DNA of 14,226 bases, from the NCBI GenBank assembly GCA_964487155.1, contig CAZAQB010000086.1, positions 1 to 14,226 of the forward strand. The letters run 5' to 3'. The notes beneath the pieces were generated by a model. It did no database searches and was not told where the DNA came from. It saw nothing but the letters and a program-made list of their open reading frames with translations. Every line of letters starts with the position of its first letter. The first letter of the stretch is position 1. Below are positions 13,155 through 14,226 of this stretch, one piece after another. The translations under genes and the position numbers were made by a program. The stretch comes from CAZAQB01 sp964487155. Its GTDB lineage: Bacteria > Pseudomonadota > Gammaproteobacteria > Nitrococcales > Nitrococcaceae.

Positions 13155-13475
13155 ATGATGGTACTCGGGGTGGTGGCGGTGCTGGCTTTCTTCGCCGCCG
13201 TGGCCTGGCACGCCCGCACGGTATTCCTGCTGGAGATCCGCGGCGGCCGTGTGCAGGTGCTGCGCGGCCGCCCTCCCCCGGGCTTCGCCAACGCCTGCGA
13301 GGACGTCTGCCGCCTCTATTGGATCGAGCGCGGCCGCATCCGCGGCGTGCGAACCCCGGGCGGCACCCAGCTCAGGTTCTCAACCAACATCCCCGAGCGC
13401 GCTCGCCAGCCGTTTCGCAACGTCTGGATGCCGCCACCCCGGGGTGGCGGCGGCGGGAACGCGGCCCGGGCCTGA
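13155..13475 (+). CDS. DUF3634 family small membrane-anchored protein
   Basis: A 106-residue protein with one N-terminal transmembrane helix (about 3-19, VLGVVAVLAFFAAVAWH) and a small basic domain. VFLLEIRGGRVQVLRGRPPPGFANACEDVCR (about 23-53), IRGVRTPGGTQLRFSTNIPE and RQPFRNVW follow the DUF3634 pattern of gammaproteobacteria; the function is unknown. Two adjacent ATG codons (13155 and 13158) are possible starts; GGAAG lies 4 to 7 nt before them. A Gly-rich, Pro-rich tail (PPPRGGGGGNAARA) extends beyond the usual end. It shares an 83-bp divergent region with the DUF1989 gene. Confidence 0.82.
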   Translation: MMVLGVVAVLAFFAAVAWHARTVFLLEIRGGRVQVLRGRPPPGFANACEDVCRLYWIERGRIRGVRTPGGTQLRFSTNIPERARQPFRNVWMPPPRGGGGGNAARA

Positions 13476-13538
13476 TAGACGCGCCGGAGCTTGGGACTGT
13501 CAAATCACCGAGGCACGGCGCCGACCACGCCAGTGACC

Positions 13539-13568
13539 CGGCGGGGTGCTATCCGCCGCACCCCGCCG
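13539..13568. terminator. GC-rich hairpin between convergent genes
   Basis: CGGCGGGGTG (13539-13548) pairs perfectly with CACCCCGCCG (13559-13568), loop 10 bases. It lies between the convergent DUF3634 and RTX genes and could end transcription from either side, but neither strand has a T-run, so its action as an intrinsic terminator is uncertain. Confidence 0.4.
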
Positions 13569-13581
13569 AGCCCTGCTACGC

Positions 13582-14226
13582 CTAAGCCGCCGGCTGCCAG
13601 GCCGCCGCAATGGCACTCTGCACCTGGGTCCGCTCCTCCGGCGTCAGCACCGCCCCACCGGCGGATGGTGGCGCAAAGCCCGCCATGGCAGACACCAGAC
13701 TATCGACCTGGGCGGCCAGCATCAGGCTGCCATCATCGAGGCTGAACTGCTCCACCTGCCCCGCGCTGCCGGCGTACCAGCCGGACACCCGCACCTGATC
13801 GCCGGAACTCCCATGATCGATCACCAGATCATTGAGATCCCGACGGAACCAGAGATCATCCGCGTTGATCCCCGCCCCGAAACGCAGCACGTCCGTGCCA
13901 CCGTACTGGCGGGTCTCGCGGATCTCATCGGCCCCGTCACCCAGGTTGAACAGGTAGGTATCCCCGTAGCGGGTGCCATGGATCAGATCGTTGCCCGCGC
14001 CCCCCTCGAAGGTGTCGGCACTGTAGTAGTCAGAACCGTGGCCACCGAGCACGTCATCGCCAGCCCCGCCCCGCAGCTCGTCCGCCCCGTACCCGCCGTG
14101 CAGCTCGTCGGCTCCGTCACCCCCCTCCAGGACGTCGTCACCGTGATCACCCCAGAGCACATCGGCACCGACCCCTCCGGACAGCACGTCGTGGCCATGA
14201 CCCCCGTGCAGGGTGTCAACGCCCGC
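13582..14226 (-). CDS. RTX calcium-binding protein, C-terminal part (gene runs off the window)
   Basis: The last 214 residues of a probably large secreted protein. The window edge lies within calcium-binding nonapeptide repeats of the GGxGxDxLx type (for example GGHGHDVLS, GGVGADVLW, GGDGADELH, GGAGDDVLG), about nine units in all. Then come YGDTYLFNLGDGADEI and a region like the haemolysin-type calcium-binding related domain (DVLRFGAGINADDLWFRRDLNDLVIDHG, followed by QVRVSGWYAG and VEQFSLDDGS). Such proteins are exported by type I secretion through an uncleaved C-terminal signal and fold on binding calcium outside the cell. The N-terminal functional domain is outside the window, so adhesin, protease or lipase cannot be decided. 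No in-window start exists. Stop TAG at 13584-13582. Confidence 0.92.
   Translation of the reverse strand, partial: AGVDTLHGGHGHDVLSGGVGADVLWGDHGDDVLEGGDGADELHGGYGADELRGGAGDDVLGGHGSDYYSADTFEGGAGNDLIHGTRYGDTYLFNLGDGADEIRETRQYGGTDVLRFGAGINADDLWFRRDLNDLVIDHGSSGDQVRVSGWYAGSAGQVEQFSLDDGSLMLAAQVDSLVSAMAGFAPPSAGGAVLTPEERTQVQSAIAAAWQPAA

Overview
The window is GC-rich, densely coded and bacterial. The gene families (split class II ribonucleotide reductase, YdfG, PAPS-type CysH, DUF3634, DUF3833 with chalcone isomerase-like, DUF1989) and the abundance of REP-type palindromes point to a gammaproteobacterium. A member of the Chromatiales or a related high-GC group is my best guess, but no marker here fixes the genus.

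Layout: (1) Positions 1-3535, minus strand: the end-clipped start of a probable nrdJb and the complete nrdJ(a), separated by a pair of inverted REP elements. nrdJ carries a 374-residue LAGLIDADG intein placed directly before the predicted thiyl-radical cysteine. (2) 3536-3961: a regulatory interval. It holds a sigma70-like nrdJ promoter with a palindrome at its start site and, pointing the other way, a promoter, three hairpins and a T-run that together look like a small RNA gene of about 100 nt. (3) 3962-5212, minus: patatin-like phospholipase. (4) 5213-5521: two identical 43-bp REP copies, the second touching the cysH stop codon. (5) 5522-8824, minus: cysH, ydfG, an unrecognised 160-residue protein that starts on TTG inside the stop of the gene before it, and a zinc alcohol dehydrogenase. 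The last three probably form an operon. (6) 8878-9040: a 163-bp inverted-repeat, MITE-like element. (7) 9055-9546, minus: TerB-like protein. It is divergent from a two-gene plus-strand operon (9732-10871) encoding a DUF3833 lipoprotein and an exported chalcone isomerase-like protein. (8) 10939-11138: a second element bounded by 33-bp inverted repeats. (9) 11153-11854, minus: membrane protein; then a REP-rich gap; then DUF1989 (12238-13071, minus) divergent from DUF3634 (13155-13475, plus). (10) 13582-14226, minus: the C-terminal end of an RTX calcium-binding protein that runs off the window.

How it works together: the genes are mostly separate housekeeping or accessory functions (deoxynucleotide synthesis, sulfate assimilation, lipid hydrolysis, aldehyde/alcohol chemistry). 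The main interest lies in the non-coding and mobile layer: an intein with an atypical Gly-Gln C-terminus, an unannotated small RNA candidate, three different REP families and two MITE-like elements in 14 kb. I do not see CRISPR arrays, tRNA or rRNA genes, or a clearly new multi-gene system.
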